From NCBI GenBank assembly GCA_030998225.1, contig JAPYXD010000714.1, positions 1,488,001 to 1,552,000 of the forward strand: a DNA stretch of 64,000 nt, written 5' to 3'. Numbering within the stretch: position 1 is the first letter of the stretch; each line of letters begins with the position of its first letter. This DNA is from Diplolepis rosae (lineage: Eukaryota; Arthropoda; Insecta; Hymenoptera; Diplolepididae). Shown here piece after piece: positions 1-11,721 of this stretch. Position numbers and translations under genes: made by a program. The notes under the pieces were generated by a model that had not been told where the DNA came from, searched no databases, and saw only the letters and a program-made list of their open reading frames with translations.

Positions 1-130
1 AATACCTTTCCCCCAATTATTCCTGAAATTTTTTGTAGCAATAAAAAATGTTCAAGTAGAATACTACTTCAATAATTAATTCTAAAACCGTGTAATAATT
101 TTTATGTTTGGTAACGGAGGGTTAAGGTTT

Positions 131-312
131 TTATATACTGGAGTTGCTAGCTGATCGGGCAGTCAGCACCTCCACCTAAAATTTGGTTTTTTGAGAAAAA
201 TACAAAAGCCCAAAAATCGGCATTACCGCAAAAAATTAAACCGTAATTAGCCCAAAAATGTGGCATAAAATAAATAATGATATTCCGTTGTGGAGGTGGC
301 AGCTGATCGGAG
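131..312 (-). repeat. Fragment of a foldback-element terminus
   Basis: This segment matches, with scattered differences, the first ~170 bases of the palindromic element at 57958-59470 and its mirror image at 59330-59465. Shared landmarks are the GCTGATCGGGCAGTCAGCAC block and the GTGGCATAAAATAAATA block. Only one terminus is present here, so it is a solo end or broken copy. The ORF lying over it (147-479, minus) is not a gene. Confidence 0.75.
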
Positions 313-1617
313 CTATTGACTATTTTAAATCCATTTTGGCTCACGTTTTGATCAACTGTGAGTGAAATTTCTCTTTCAGGCCAAGTTGTAACCGAACGCG
401 AGCCAAGGGCGCGTGAAAGGTAGATAAGATAACTGAATACATCGGTCAAGTCCCAAAATTGCCGAACTCCATAGCACATACGAGAATTTTTGCAAAATAA
501 GTCCTAAAGAAGTGCTTCGAGTGTCTGTAGAACGGTACTGAGGTTATCCATTTACGACTCGTTGCGCTACGAACATGTTATATCAATAATATGTATAAAT
601 ATAGTACTTAATGGGTGAGAAATTTAAAATTGCGTAGATGATTACTAGCCATGTTAAAAATGTAGTCTGTGTGCCAACGACGCACATTGAAAAAATGTAA
701 CTCATATTGTAAATGAATGTCCTTACCACCACTCGACAGGGACTCGAAGTATTTCTTTAGTGCGTGTTTTGAAAAAAGTGCTTTTTTTAGATCGTGTAAA
801 CTAGAAAAAAAATTTTATTCAAAAAATATCTGCACTTCAGTTTATAAACAAATTGATTTTGTCCTGATTTTTTACTTATTTTTTTTATCTATAAATGTTC
901 CTTGAATATTTCAGAGCATACTGTAAAAGTTTGGAAACGGCTAGTGCAATACTTTGTGTGGAATGAATTTTTCAAGTGTAGCTTCCGCACTTGAAGCGCG
1001 CTGCCAGCGCGATGTTCATCTTACTCGGACTTGCTCGGATCAGGTTTCCTTTTAGGTCGTATATTTACAATAAAGACGTATAGCTGATTCCGAAAAATCC
1101 GAGTATGGTAAGTCGAGGAGTGCGCTGGTAGCACTGTGTTTGCAGCGGCCAGGATTTTGGAAGCCTTGGAGCTTTTCCCCTTCATAAGTTTCTGCATTTT
1201 TAAAATTATTAAAAAAAAAAAAGAATAAAACAATAAAAAAAAGAACAGAGTTACGTCTTTTGTATCAATTATCTACGATTTTTTATAAATATTATCAACC
1301 ATTTCCACGCCACCCGTGAGATAGAGTATATTTTGGTGCGTTTTGTTATCAAGCGGTATCCCCTGTAGGCCTACTTCACTCATTTAATTATCAAAATTAA
1401 TCATAAAATAATTTTACACAGAAAAAATTTTCACTAGGCGACCCAACGAATCAGAAAAGCATTAAACTTAAAGAATCTATATAATTAGACTATACAAAAC
1501 TTTTAGTTACATTAAATAAACTTTTCGACTAAAACAAAATTTATCACGAAATGGCTAATTAAGAAAAATTATTCTTTTCACGAAATTTATTAATGTATTT
1601 ATACCTTCAAATTAACA
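313..1617. other. Gene-free AT-rich stretch
   Basis: I see no supported gene. Short ORFs at 717-905 and 1021-1233 have no recognisable motif. The part from about 1380 to 1617 resembles 29640-29890 in wording and order, so it is probably an old dispersed repeat. Confidence 0.5.
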
Positions 1618-1626
1618 AAAGATTTA
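1618..1626. repeat. Left 9-bp target-site duplication (AAAGATTTA)
   Basis: AAAGATTTA directly precedes the foldback element at 1627 and is repeated exactly at 5852-5860 directly after its end. A perfect 9-bp direct repeat at both outer borders is the integration footprint typical of Mutator-like and foldback elements. Confidence 0.85.
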
Positions 1627-2389
1627 AGGTCCGTGCAGCTAGCACCCCCTAAGGGCAATTCTAATTTTTTTATTATTCCAGAATTTACGGCTATTTTACG
1701 GTTATTTTTAAGCGCGAATTAAAAATTTACGGCTCATCCAGCTTTTTCAAAAAATCAATTTTCATGTGTGGGGCGATAAGTGCATGTTCAGCCAGCACTT
1801 CCACAATAGAAAAAAATATAAATAAAAAAAACCAAACACAACATATTTTACGGTTTTTTTACGGCTCTGAAATGCACCAAAACTAAATTTCCAAAAAACA
1901 ACCCCTAAGTCAGAAATCAACCCTCTCTTCGGAAATTTAAAAACTTCCATAATGAAAATACATAATTTTATGGCTGTTTCACGACACGTGGTTGAACCAC
2001 AAATGACGATTCAAAAAAGAACCCTCTTTTCAAATCAACTTCCTGTTACTCTAAAATTAAAATAGGAGAAAAAATTGATGTAGGGAAATGTATTAATAAG
2101 CGAATCACGATTTTTGAATTTTTATTATTTCAGAATTTACGGATTTTTTAAGGCTATTTTCAGATGCGAATTAAAAATTTACGACTTTTCAAGTTTTTTC
2201 AAATAATTAATTTTTATGTGTGGGGTGCTAAGTTCACGTTCAGCCAAAACCTACACCATAGAAAAAATACAAATAAAAAAATAACTAAACCCACCACATT
2301 TTACAGCTTTTTTACGACTCTAAAATGCACTATTTGAAAGTTTGAAAAAACAACCCTTGATCTATTTACAAATTTTTCAAAATCATTTC

Positions 2390-2745
2390 AGTCGATTTCG
2401 TCGATAATGAGTAGAGGAAGGTCCTGGGCTCGATACCCAGCGGAGTGGAAGCGTTCCTTGTTTCACAGAAAATTTTTTAAAAATATATAGTTAAGTAATA
2501 TATAGTGATACATTCTTCTGATTATCGACATAATCGACTGAAATGATTTTGAAAAGTTTGTAAATAGTTCATGATATAGTATATCCGTAGCCAAATTGGC
2601 GTGAATAGATTTTGTGAGAAAAGCTGTGTGGAACCTCCGTAATTCAGATGATAGAGCATTCGACCGGCAATCGAAAGGTCCTGGGCTCGATACCCAGCGG
2701 AGTGGAAGCGTTCCTTTTTCATAGAAAATTTTTTAAAAACAATCC
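2390..2745 (+). repeat. tRNA-derived SINE copies inside the foldback loop
   Basis: Two partial copies share a head-and-tail pattern. The better one (2634-2706) folds as a degenerate tRNA: acceptor CTCCG/CGGAG, anticodon stem TTCGA/TCGAA around a 7-base loop CCGGCAA (nominal anticodon GGC, Ala-type, with C instead of U33), and T-arm CTGGG-CTCGATA-CCCAG. It continues into a fixed non-tRNA tail ending in A/T-rich sequence. Related tRNA-like heads occur at 8.6, 8.7, 10.2, 10.4, 26.0 and 29.1 kb, so it is a SINE rather than a functional tRNA gene. Confidence 0.7.
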
Positions 2746-3399
2746 TTGCCTCTGAAATTTACTCCCTCTTCTAAAGTTTGAAAAATTTAATAGTGAAGAT
2801 ACATAATTTTTCGGCTCTTTCAGGGATCCGAATTTTACCACAAATGATTCTCCAAAAATAACTCATACTTCTGAAATCAACCCCCTGTTAAGAAATAACA
2901 TAGGAAAAAAATGAAAAAAAAGTTTTGAAATTTTTCAGCTCATGTAAGAAAGAATTCAGCTGTGTTAACCCTTTAAGGGCCAAAATGGCATAAACGATAC
3001 ACCGGTCTTTTAGGCCGTGTAACTTATGCTATTCACGACTGAAAAATTGAGAGGGAGATATTTTTGAAGTTCAAGACGTGCCCTTTCTGATGATAAATAC
3101 AAAATTGATATAAAAAATTATGAATTATAAAAAAATTCAGTTTAAAAAACAAAGCACGATTTTTTCGATCGTTTTTTTTTTTAAAGCGAGTTTTGAAAGG
3201 TTTCCCGGTCTGTCAACGACCTGGAACATTTTCAACCGGTGGAATAAATGTCTGAACTTTAAGAAGGTGTGGTTCAGAGATTAATTTTTCACTTTAGTCT
3301 TTACAAAATGGCGCCCGAATTACAAAATTTTCACGAATACATTCAGGATTTAATAACGTCTTATGTAATTATTCTGTAATTCTTATTAAATAATATACA

Positions 3400-4127
3400 T
3401 TATAATGCTAGGTTTTGCGACGAATTCCTGAAAAAAATTTTTGGCTTCTTATCAGACTTTTGGTCGTCATAATCTATCCATACCTTATTTCTTCTTAATA
3501 AGAGTGCTGTGTAATGACCTATTCCATCAATGTCTGAATAGAGCCTTCGAGGAGGAGGTAGATAGTAGTGGATTACCCCAACCATTCGAAATTGTCGATT
3601 TTTTATTGTAAGGGTGGTTGGAATGTAACCCAGTATAATTTCCGGTTCGACATCAGATTGTGGATCTGGATTGCTAACATCAAGCAGAATAAATGGTCCT
3701 AGAAAATTTTAATATCATTATAAAATGAAACAAAGAAGAATAAATACGAATGTTCTAAATTTTTATATAAATATTTTATTAGAGTTTTCAACTCTGATAT
3801 CCTAAAAATTTGGTTTAAAATATATAGTAAGTTGAATATCATGAAAAATTAATATTAAAGTGATACATCAATTACAATAGTATTAATAGTGTCAAAGTTA
3901 TTTCAATTTTTGTGTTTTTTACGAATTCAAGTTAATTTTTATATTTACCTAGAGTGATTTTGCTTTCTTGTGCTCCTCTACAGCCAGTTGTTGTGCACTG
4001 CATTGGTGGAAGAACTATATGCTTCTCAAAATCATCTTCATTGTTGCACATCAGTGTTTCTAAATCGATTTGTATGAATTCAATTTTGAAAATGCCTTCT
4101 TGACGTTCTTTGGTGCATTTTGTCGTT
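3400..4127 (-). pseudogene. USP-like (C19) C-terminal domain, two spliced exons, truncated at the 5' side
   Basis: Exon A (about 4127-3949) ends at a donor (CTAG|GTAAAT). Exon B (3698-3400) follows an acceptor (TTTTCTAG|GACC). Joining them keeps one frame, with a 250-base intron. Exon A has cysteines in a spaced pattern (CTKERQ, MQCTTTGCRG) typical of the zinc ribbon in USP fingers. Exon B has IPTTL, FRMVGVIHYY and the His-box GHYTALLLRRNKVWIDYDD, the hallmark of the C-terminal half of ubiquitin-specific peptidases (catalytic His in GHY, acidic partner near YDD). The Cys box that would make it active is missing; an in-frame stop lies just upstream of exon A and a small transposon begins at 4191. 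It lies in the loop of the foldback element, so I read it as the tail of a transposon-encoded protein. A captured host deubiquitinase fragment is the alternative. Confidence 0.65.
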
Positions 4128-4190
4128 TTTTTCTATGCCTAGGGTGTCCGAAAATAGAAGACGGCACAATGCTGGTGCAGTCACAACACA

Positions 4191-4799
4191 CACACTAAAA
4201 ACAAGCGATTGACTTTCAAACGATTCCTTTCACTATTAAAGGATTTTTGTTTCAAATTCTGTCCTTTTACTGTCAAAGTATTTCCTTTGTTCTGGAAATG
4301 AAATCATTTGTCATACAAAGGAAATATAATTTCGAAGATAAAAGAAAGAAAATTGTTATGCGGATAAAAATTGTTTTTTTTGGCATACGTACCTTCCAAA
4401 ATTTTTACGTCGCACTCTGGGATACCTAATATTTTAAAGGAATACATTTGCTTTACGCATCAACTTTAATTAATCGCGATGATAAAAGAATACATCGCGA
4501 AACACAAAAATTACTCGCACATATTGCACTGTTAAGCACTAGACGATGTACACTCACTGGTGCGCAGGCGCACGTTGTCTGCTAGCCTACAAATGAAAAC
4601 CTTTAATAGTTAAAGGATTTCGTTTCAAAGTCAAAACAAACCGTTTATCTGTAAAACTATTTACGTTTTGCATTTGACAGATGAGTTTTTTAACAGTGAA
4701 ACGATTCTGTTTATAGGCAAAAGAAATCTCCTTAATTTCAATGGATGCATTCTGAGGGGTAACGTAATTTCACTATCAACAGATTTTTTTTAGAGTGTG
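4191..4799. mobile_element. Small inverted-repeat element (CACACTaAAAA ends)
   Basis: The left end ACACACTAAAAACAA and the right end (reverse complement TCACACTCTAAAAAAAAT) form imperfect termini. Inside, words such as TTCCTTT/AAAGGA and AAACGATTC recur in both orientations. The element abuts the 5' side of the USP-like exon A and probably removed or separated its upstream exons. Confidence 0.5.
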
Positions 4800-5851
4800 A
4801 TTAAAAGCAAAATAAAAAAAAGCCGTAAAATGTGGTGGGTTTAGTTATTATTTTATTTATATTTTTTCTACGGTGTAGGTTTTGGCTGAACGTGAACTTA
4901 GCAGCCCACACATAAAAATTAATTATTTGAAAAAACTTGAAAAGTCGTAAATTTTTAATTCGCATCTGAAAATAGCCATAAAAAAGTCGTAAATTCTGAA
5001 ATAATAAAAATACAAAAATCATGATTCGCTTATTAATGCATTTCTCTACATCAATTTTTTCTCCTATTTTAATTCTAGAGTAACAGGAAGTTGATTTGAA
5101 AAGAGGGTTCTTTTTTGAATCGTCATTTGTGGTTCAACCCCGTGCCGTGAAACAGCCATAAAATTATGTATTTTCATTTTTGAAGCTTATAAATTCTTGA
5201 AGAGAGGGTTGATTTCATAATTATTGTTTTTTTAAAAATACTTTTGTGATGCTTATCAGAGTCTTAAAAATTTCGTAAAAGAGTTTATTTTCATTTTTCG
5301 ATTTTAAACATTCTTTAAGTAAGAGGGGGATGTTTACAGAATTAGGAGTTGTTTTTCCAAAATTTCTTTTAATGCATATCGCAGCCGCAAAGTAGCCGTA
5401 AAATTGATGTAATTAATTTTCGACTTTTATATATTTTAAGTAAGGGGGTTGCTTTCTGACTTAAGGATTTTTTTTTGAAAATTTGGTTTTGGTGCATTTT
5501 AGAGCCGTAAAAAAACCTTAAAATGTGAAGTAATGGATTTTTTACTTTTACAAATTTTAAGTTTGGGGGGGTTGCTTTCTGACTTAGGGGTTGTTGTTGA
5601 AAATTTATTTTTGGTGCATTTCAGTGCCGTAAAAAAATCGTAAAAGCTTTGTTTGGTTTCTTTTTTATTTGTAGTTTTTCTATGGTGTAGGTGCTGGCTG
5701 AACGTGCACTTAGCACCCCACTCATAAAAATTGTTTTTTTGAAAAAACTTGAAGAGCCGTAAATCTTTAATTTGCGCCTAAAAATAGCCGTAAATTCTGG
5801 AATAATAAAAAATTCAAAATTCTACTTAGGGGGTGCTTGCTGCACGAACCT

Positions 5852-5860
5852 AAAGATTTA
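5852..5860. repeat. Right 9-bp target-site duplication (AAAGATTTA)
   Basis: Exact match of 1618-1626, flanking the right end of the foldback element. Confidence 0.85.
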
Positions 5861-7997
5861 TATGGAATGACAATAGAAATTCTCATTCTAATCACTTATT
5901 ATTCTGATATCGTGAATGTGAATATCATAGTTTTAGTGAAATTGCATTTGGAAGTTAGACTTGTAGCTCCTTTAGTATTTCTCATTATTTAAATTGAGAT
6001 GTATCTTTGCACGAAATACACTTTCAATTTATTATTGGCTAAACGCAGTTTTACATTAAATATTGATATTAACGCGCATTTTATTTAGTATAATACTTTT
6101 AAAGTGTTTAGAAGCCTACATTAATCACAAATATGTGTTATCAGGTCGCAGTGACAGTAGCAGCTACACGAAGAAACTCTTCATAGTAAAATCTAGTATT
6201 TTTATATTTATTTTTACTAAAAATCAATAAGCAACGAGGATATAACAACAGTTTTTTAGAAATTACTATTTTGAATATTAAACTATGCAGTTACTAATAA
6301 TATTGGAGAAAATTATGAAATAATTGTACTTATGTCTAAAAACAAAAGCAAGTATTATTTCCTGGAATAGTAAAATCGTGATCGACACATAGAACGAATT
6401 ATATTTAAATAAACCCAATAAATGTTTCATTAGTTCCTAAAACAAAAAGTTAAGTTTATAAAAGGCAATAGTAAAGTCACATCTTCTATCTAATCGAATT
6501 GCCATAGTTTTTATTAGATTAATTTTTTTTTAAAATTCAGTCATTCGTAAATTTTACCATTGTTCTTATTAGATTTTGTGAGTTACATAAAGAGAGTATT
6601 TATAAACGTAGTTACATACTTACATACACATACACGTATAAACGTATTAATATAAATAATAAACATACCAAAACACGCTCAAATACTAATTTTACGCAAC
6701 TTAACCTAACCGAACAAATTCATAAACGTATCGCAGTGATGTGACATTTGCAATGTCATATCATTATATACTGAACTGTGAAAACTTTTACGATTTGTGA
6801 GAAGAAGCTCGGTAATCCCTCTACTAGCAAAAATTGTAAGTTATAAGCCGCCACATTCAAATGTAAAAATAGTACATTATGCACTGAGCGGGAAAACGGG
6901 CGATTATGCGCCGAGTATGAGATTGAGCACCGAAGTGAAGCTGGTGTCCTTAAATCATACGAGGCGCTTTCGACAGTTTTCCACGAGGTGTATTTTCTTC
7001 ACTAGTAGAGGGAAACGAGAACCTAAGAAGGGCTAAGGGGGTAAAGCGGAAAAAGGTGGTTTGAGGAATTGTCGAACTTTTTCACAATAAAACTGCATAA
7101 ATATTCAATTTGAAAGATCTATTAAGAATGATCTGAATGTATGATTATTATTGACGTTTTCAATTCGATTACTAATCATCCTAACCACAGGAGGGAAATC
7201 GGCTGATTTCCCTCTCGAAAACAGGAGGGTAATCATCGAGTTTCCCTCTACTGGCGAAGAAAATATATTACTATATCGGGTACTGACAAATAATCATAAT
7301 GATCACATGGAGCGATTCTCGGGTAATATCGGAAACGTTTGGCGTATCTGACGTCACTCGGCAGTACACTTATTATTTCCATTGGGAATTTTGTCAACGT
7401 ACTATTCCAATATATGAAGTATTCGATTGTGAAATATTTAATTCTTTCTCTTTTCATTTTTCATTACTATTGACAATGGTAATTTCTCTAAACTATTTTG
7501 CAATTTGTATTATTCAAAAGACCAATTCTTGTATTTATAGTTTTACTTTTCATTTATATTACAATAAAGAGTTTCTCCGTGTATTTCTTATATCACTGTT
7601 TCAGCTGTAGTAATGTCTGGATCGACCAAATGATATCGCTGGAACCGTTCAATTGGTAAAAGATATTTAGTTGTTTATTTTCAGCTAAATGTTTAGTTGT
7701 AACAAAGATTAACCTCCCTGTCACAGCTGAAATTTTTTTCCATTTACTGAAATAGCAAATTTACGTATATGTTGTATGCATTAAAACACCCCTGATGGGA
7801 CTACAAATACGAATCACAGTCTTTTATTAACTTCATGAATTTCATCGATGATATCCATTTTGAAAAAATCCCGGTAGAAATTTTAAAGTGTTTTATTTTC
7901 TTCTCGAAACAATTACATCAATTTCTCTATGCACACGAGGAAAAATAAAACAGAATATCTGGAGTGTCGGGTTGACTGTATTCGAAAACCAACTATA
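5861..7997. other. Gene-free AT-rich stretch with one inverted repeat
   Basis: No supported gene. A ~30-base inverted pair centred on CAGTAGAGGGAAAC occurs at about 6985-7018 and 7230-7266, with related CCCTC/GAGGG words around 6815 and 7190-7235, suggesting an old MITE. The ORFs at 6797-7036 and 7299-7610 lie across these repeats and show no domain. Confidence 0.4.
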
Positions 7998-8290
7998 CAC
8001 CGAGAGAAGTTTAGTAGAACCGTCGCACTAGCGGTGAGAGAGCCGTTTCTCTTTGTTTTAGTGTGACGTCTAGTCCAAGATTGGGACACTGGTTATCCCA
8101 AACTGGGGACAAAGCTTGCGAGAGAACAGCTGACCCAAGCGTTTCGTGTAACTGCTCGCCTAGTTCAGGGTAATGGTTCTCACAAGTTAGCAGAGCCGTT
8201 CAACTAGACAGAGGTCACGCAGCTCTCCCTGTGCTTAACGCAACACTTCTACGTGTTGGACGAGCGGTTTCACCAAACTTTTTCTCCATG
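7998..8290. mobile_element. MITE with CACCGAGAGAAG ends, TA flanks
   Basis: The left end CACCGAGAGAAGTTTAGTAG and the right end (reverse complement CATGGAGAAAAAGTTTGGTG) are imperfect inverted repeats. TA sits at 7996-7997 and 8291-8292. The 293-bp interior is richer in GC than its surroundings and has no coding signal. The ends belong to the CACTGAG-type family seen elsewhere in the window. Confidence 0.65.
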
Positions 8291-8589
8291 TAGGTAAGCT
8301 CTCTGGATAGTCAGGCTGACTACCTCTGGAGGGTGAAACTGAGAAGTTCATCTTGATCATTACAGAAGGTCGATTTGATCATCTTGAAGTGTCGACAATT
8401 GTAAGTCAAAACATGATGATCAACTTGAAAATTCGCACGTTACCTTGCAGTATGGTGAAGTTATCCCTATCTGCTGTCAAAGACATCCCAAACAGTAATT
8501 ACTGAATATATTTTATAAAATTTAAATCCCAAATGTAAATTAAGATCAAATATTTAAAAAATTGAAATCTTTCTGTGGAAAAAAAAACG

Positions 8590-9130
8590 CTTTCGACTGC
8601 GCTGGGATACGAGGCCAGGTCTTTCAATTGCCGGTCGACTGCTCTAACCAACTGAGCTACACTTCTTCTTCACTTAGTGGCTTCTTGTTCAAAGAACAAA
8701 TGGTCAGAACAACCAACTGAGCTACACAGGCGTCCTACATCTCCTTCTCCACAGGAAGACCTCTTTATATCGCCTAGTGGCACTGCCATACGGCTGAAAA
8801 TGATTTCAAATTATTTAGTTGAGTTCGAAATTTTTCGCCACTGCCTACATTATCGGAGGATCATTCGTCACGTATTAGATAGGATACGTTGCCGAAAGAT
8901 GTCTTCGTAGACAATTTCACACTTTTATTGCAATAAATACAAATTAAATTCAAATTTTTAAAGAATTTGAAATCTTTCTGTGGAAAAAATTTAAATTTAT
9001 TGCGATATAAGAGTTTGAAATTGTCTACGAGGACACCAGTCGGCAGCGTATCCTATCTGATACGCGACTAATGATCCTCCGATAATATAGGCGGTGGCAA
9101 AAATTTCGAATTCAACTAAATAATTTAAAA
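8590..9130 (-). repeat. SINE cluster with two tRNA-like heads and an inverted tail copy
   Basis: Reverse-strand tRNA-like heads, with A-box-like GTAGCTCAGTTGG and B-box-like words, lie near 8600-8660 and (broken) 8710-8730. A shared body follows, including CTGCCTACATTATCGGAGGA. The same body recurs in inverted orientation at 8985-9130. The body also occurs at 26.2, 29.3 and 35.0 kb. The ORF at 8677-8910 is an artefact of this repeat. Confidence 0.7.
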
Positions 9131-9981
9131 ATTAAAATACCCAGCACATTTTTCACATAATTTTTATATTTCTCATAAAATGTATTTTAAATACCTTTTA
9201 TGGGTAATGTAAATTCCGGTCAAGGCATATTTTTATCTCGTAGTTGACTAACACTGGATTTCGGAACCAGTTGAATTGTATCAAATAAAAGCAACCTTTT
9301 TCATCACAGATTCAGATTCCATGTCATAGATTGAGACCCAGAATCTAGGTATCTGACCAAATAGACAACTTTACGCTCTACATTGTCTATGCAAAACATT
9401 TTTTCTTTTTTAAACGCCGTGTTTTCAAGGGATTATGCTGCCTAAGTTAAAATAATACACTTTATATATATGTATATTATATTTTATGATTGCGATTAAA
9501 TTTGTTGCTATATATTTATTTTCACCAACTACTACATTTATTAAATGATAATAATTGAAAGTCAATAGAATTCCTGATTGTAAATAAACAAAAGTATTAT
9601 TTGCAGTCATCCTAGAATAAGGTACGGGTAGAAACTCACATAAGAAAAATTTCAAAGTGTTATCGTATACTGTTGTACTATAAGAATTTTTTTGACATCT
9701 TATTTAAAAATTGAAACCTCTGATTGTTCGTTTTAAGATGCGAATGGGAATTGCCAAGAAACAAATAATTATTTGCGTACAGATAAAGGAGAATTAAAAA
9801 AAACTTTTTCCCAATACACTGAGACAGCATGTCAAACATATATGTGGCGTGGAACGAATAAACTGACCTTACAGCACCTTTCAGCTTTTCGAAAATATTC
9901 TGTTTTTATGAGACGGGTCCCTGCGAGTAACTCAAGCAGGTATAAAACGTCCCCTCTGAGCATTTCTCATTCCATACTCAC
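9131..9981. other. No gene seen
   Basis: AT-rich sequence without a recognisable domain, splice-bounded ORF or terminal repeat that I can support. The ORF at 9425-9655 looks like chance. Confidence 0.4.
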
Positions 9982-10160
9982 CTTCTGCCAGTCATGCGGG
10001 CCCAAGCCACACCGCGGCTCGCGAGTATAATCGTGTTCTTTGCTCTTGCCTCCCTCTACTATTCGCTCAGATCGTTTATCTAAAAAACTAAAAACCTCAT
10101 GTTCGATTTTTCGCGCTATAAGGACGGTTTCTTCGCTCCACGCCACATATTTAGAAATGG
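9982..10160 (-). CDS. Candidate internal host exon, function unknown
   Basis: A 179-base open segment on the minus strand has a good acceptor upstream (pyrimidine-rich tract ending GATGCAG) and a near-consensus donor (AAG|GTGAGT) downstream. It encodes about 59 residues: a hydrophilic stretch (KIEHEVFSFLDKRSER) followed by a Gly/Pro/Cys segment (EPRCGLGPHDWQK). Base composition is clearly more GC-rich than the surrounding DNA. Upstream intron phase is 1 and downstream phase 0. The longer open frame continuing to 10266 runs into a tRNA-like SINE, so it does not define the exon. I do not recognise the protein. It could be an exon of the same minus-strand gene as 14309-14707, which I cannot test here. 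Confidence 0.4.
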
Positions 10161-10209
10161 CTGCATCGGATAGACAGGAGATTAGCAGAAAATTTTTCAA
10201 TATCACACA

Positions 10210-10500
10210 ATACTGTATATACCGATCGACTGCTCTAACCAACTGAGCTATACAGGCGTCCAACATCTCCTTCTCTACAAGAAAACCTCTTTATATCGCC
10301 TATCGGCATTGTTTTACGGCTATAATAATTTCAAATCAGATGGTTGAGGCAATGCTGTTAGGTGATATAAAGAGGTCTTTCTGTGGAGAAGGAGATGTTG
10401 GAGGCCTGTGTAGCTCACATGGTTAGAGCAGTCGATCGGTATTCGAAAGACCCAGGATCTAGAATCCCGGCATAGCCGGAAGCGTCTCTTTTTCAACTGA
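10210..10500. repeat. Inverted pair of tRNA-derived SINEs
   Basis: A reverse-strand copy (about 10210-10335) and a forward copy (about 10365-10500) face each other, sharing CAACATCTCCTTCTC and its complement and the CTCTTTATATC word. The forward copy has a tRNA-like head (GTGTAGCTCACATGGTTAGA, then a B-box-like GATCTAGAATCCC). The arrangement makes a natural ~290-base hairpin. Confidence 0.7.
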
Positions 10501-11721
10501 AGGATTTCACATTTCTTAGATAATTTATAAACTTTAGAAAATAATGCCTAGGTAACTTTGATGATACAATTGTGATGACCATTGTAACAAGAATAATTAT
10601 TAATTTAGTAGCCATTAGAAAATCAAAGATTCACAAATTGAACCTGAAAGCAGTTTTTCATGCATGAAATTTTCGTCTTTAGAATACTTTTTTCAGGTTA
10701 CTCTTCACCAATACGTCGTGTTTAATTTTTTTTTTTTATGTGTTACTGAAGTAAAATACACTAGATGTTTCAATTCTCAATAAGTATTTAAGATGAAAAA
10801 TATAATTAGGAAATATCAATTATTCTTGTAACATATAATACATGTATTGTAATGCTACATTAGGATTAGAAAATTCACTTTCAATACATTGATTGTAAAG
10901 TTACAACAGAAATTTTCAACATTGAAAATAACGCTATTATCACAAAAATATTTTTTTACACATTTTTCGCATTTATTTCTTCTTTGATGGATATTCTTAT
11001 GAAAGTTAAAATATTTGTGTTTTTTGAGTATTTTATCACAAATATATTGACAAATTTTAAAAACACAATGTGGAGGATCTAGTATGATGGATAAACAGTA
11101 TGAAATCTTTAATCGTGTGAAGTTTGCAGCAGTCGCCTGCGAGTTATGATGCTAAGTTTAAACTCTGCTTCACTTACTTGTTTTACATTATACTATTTTT
11201 TTATCCCTTTTTGAAATTATTTTCTCACATTTAGTTTTCTATCGATTTTTTTCTCCATATATAAAATTTCAAATCAAAATAAATCGGTCAAAGTTAAGAA
11301 AATAATAAATAATAGCATATGAAAGGAATAGGGAAAAGCATAGTGTAATAAAATGAATTTTTTTAAAAATTGTATCAACAATGCCAACTATGTGTCTTGA
11401 GTTCTGTTGCACTGGTCTAACACTGTCGGTAATATATTTTGAAAATTTACTGAAATGACTTATTTTTATCAAAATTTTTCTATATGAGTATGAATATTCA
11501 AGGCATAACAGACACGTCTCAGTAATTTTTCATTTATTTCCCAAAATTTCAAGAAGATATTTCATTCTCCGTGGAAATTTTGTTAGAAAGCTACAAATGC
11601 TTTAGTTTCTAGAATTTCATATTTTGTCTAAACTTTTACCTTTTATCAACAGTGTATCAAATTTCACGCTGCTCGACTATTATAAGCGTAGAGGTCGACG
11701 ATAGAAGAGAGTCTTCTTATA
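10501..11721. other. No gene seen
   Basis: AT-rich, no recognisable coding segment. The ORF at 11269-11472 has no motif. I see no terminal repeats. Confidence 0.4.

Larger units (their letters stand above)
1627..5851. mobile_element. Foldback (Mutator-like) element with captured or internal gene exons
   Basis: The left end (AGGTCCGTGCAGCTAGCACC) is the reverse complement, with few changes, of the right end. Inverted similarity then runs for roughly 700-1000 bases: 1627-2345 against 4800-5851. The arms hold repeated modules built on 'tttacggc' and 'cagccaacac' type words, so each arm is itself internally repetitive, as in foldback elements. The loop (2346-4799) holds a tRNA-derived SINE, a two-exon USP-like coding remnant on the minus strand and a small inverted-repeat insert at 4191-4799. 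Perfect 9-bp duplications (1618-1626, 5852-5860) prove it inserted as one unit. The 9-bp size fits the Mutator superfamily. No transposase is visible inside. Confidence 0.8.

Noticed and set aside
8590..8760. Functional tRNA genes on the minus strand.
   Set aside because: Acceptor and anticodon arms are broken, and the heads continue into a shared SINE body, so they are SINE copies.
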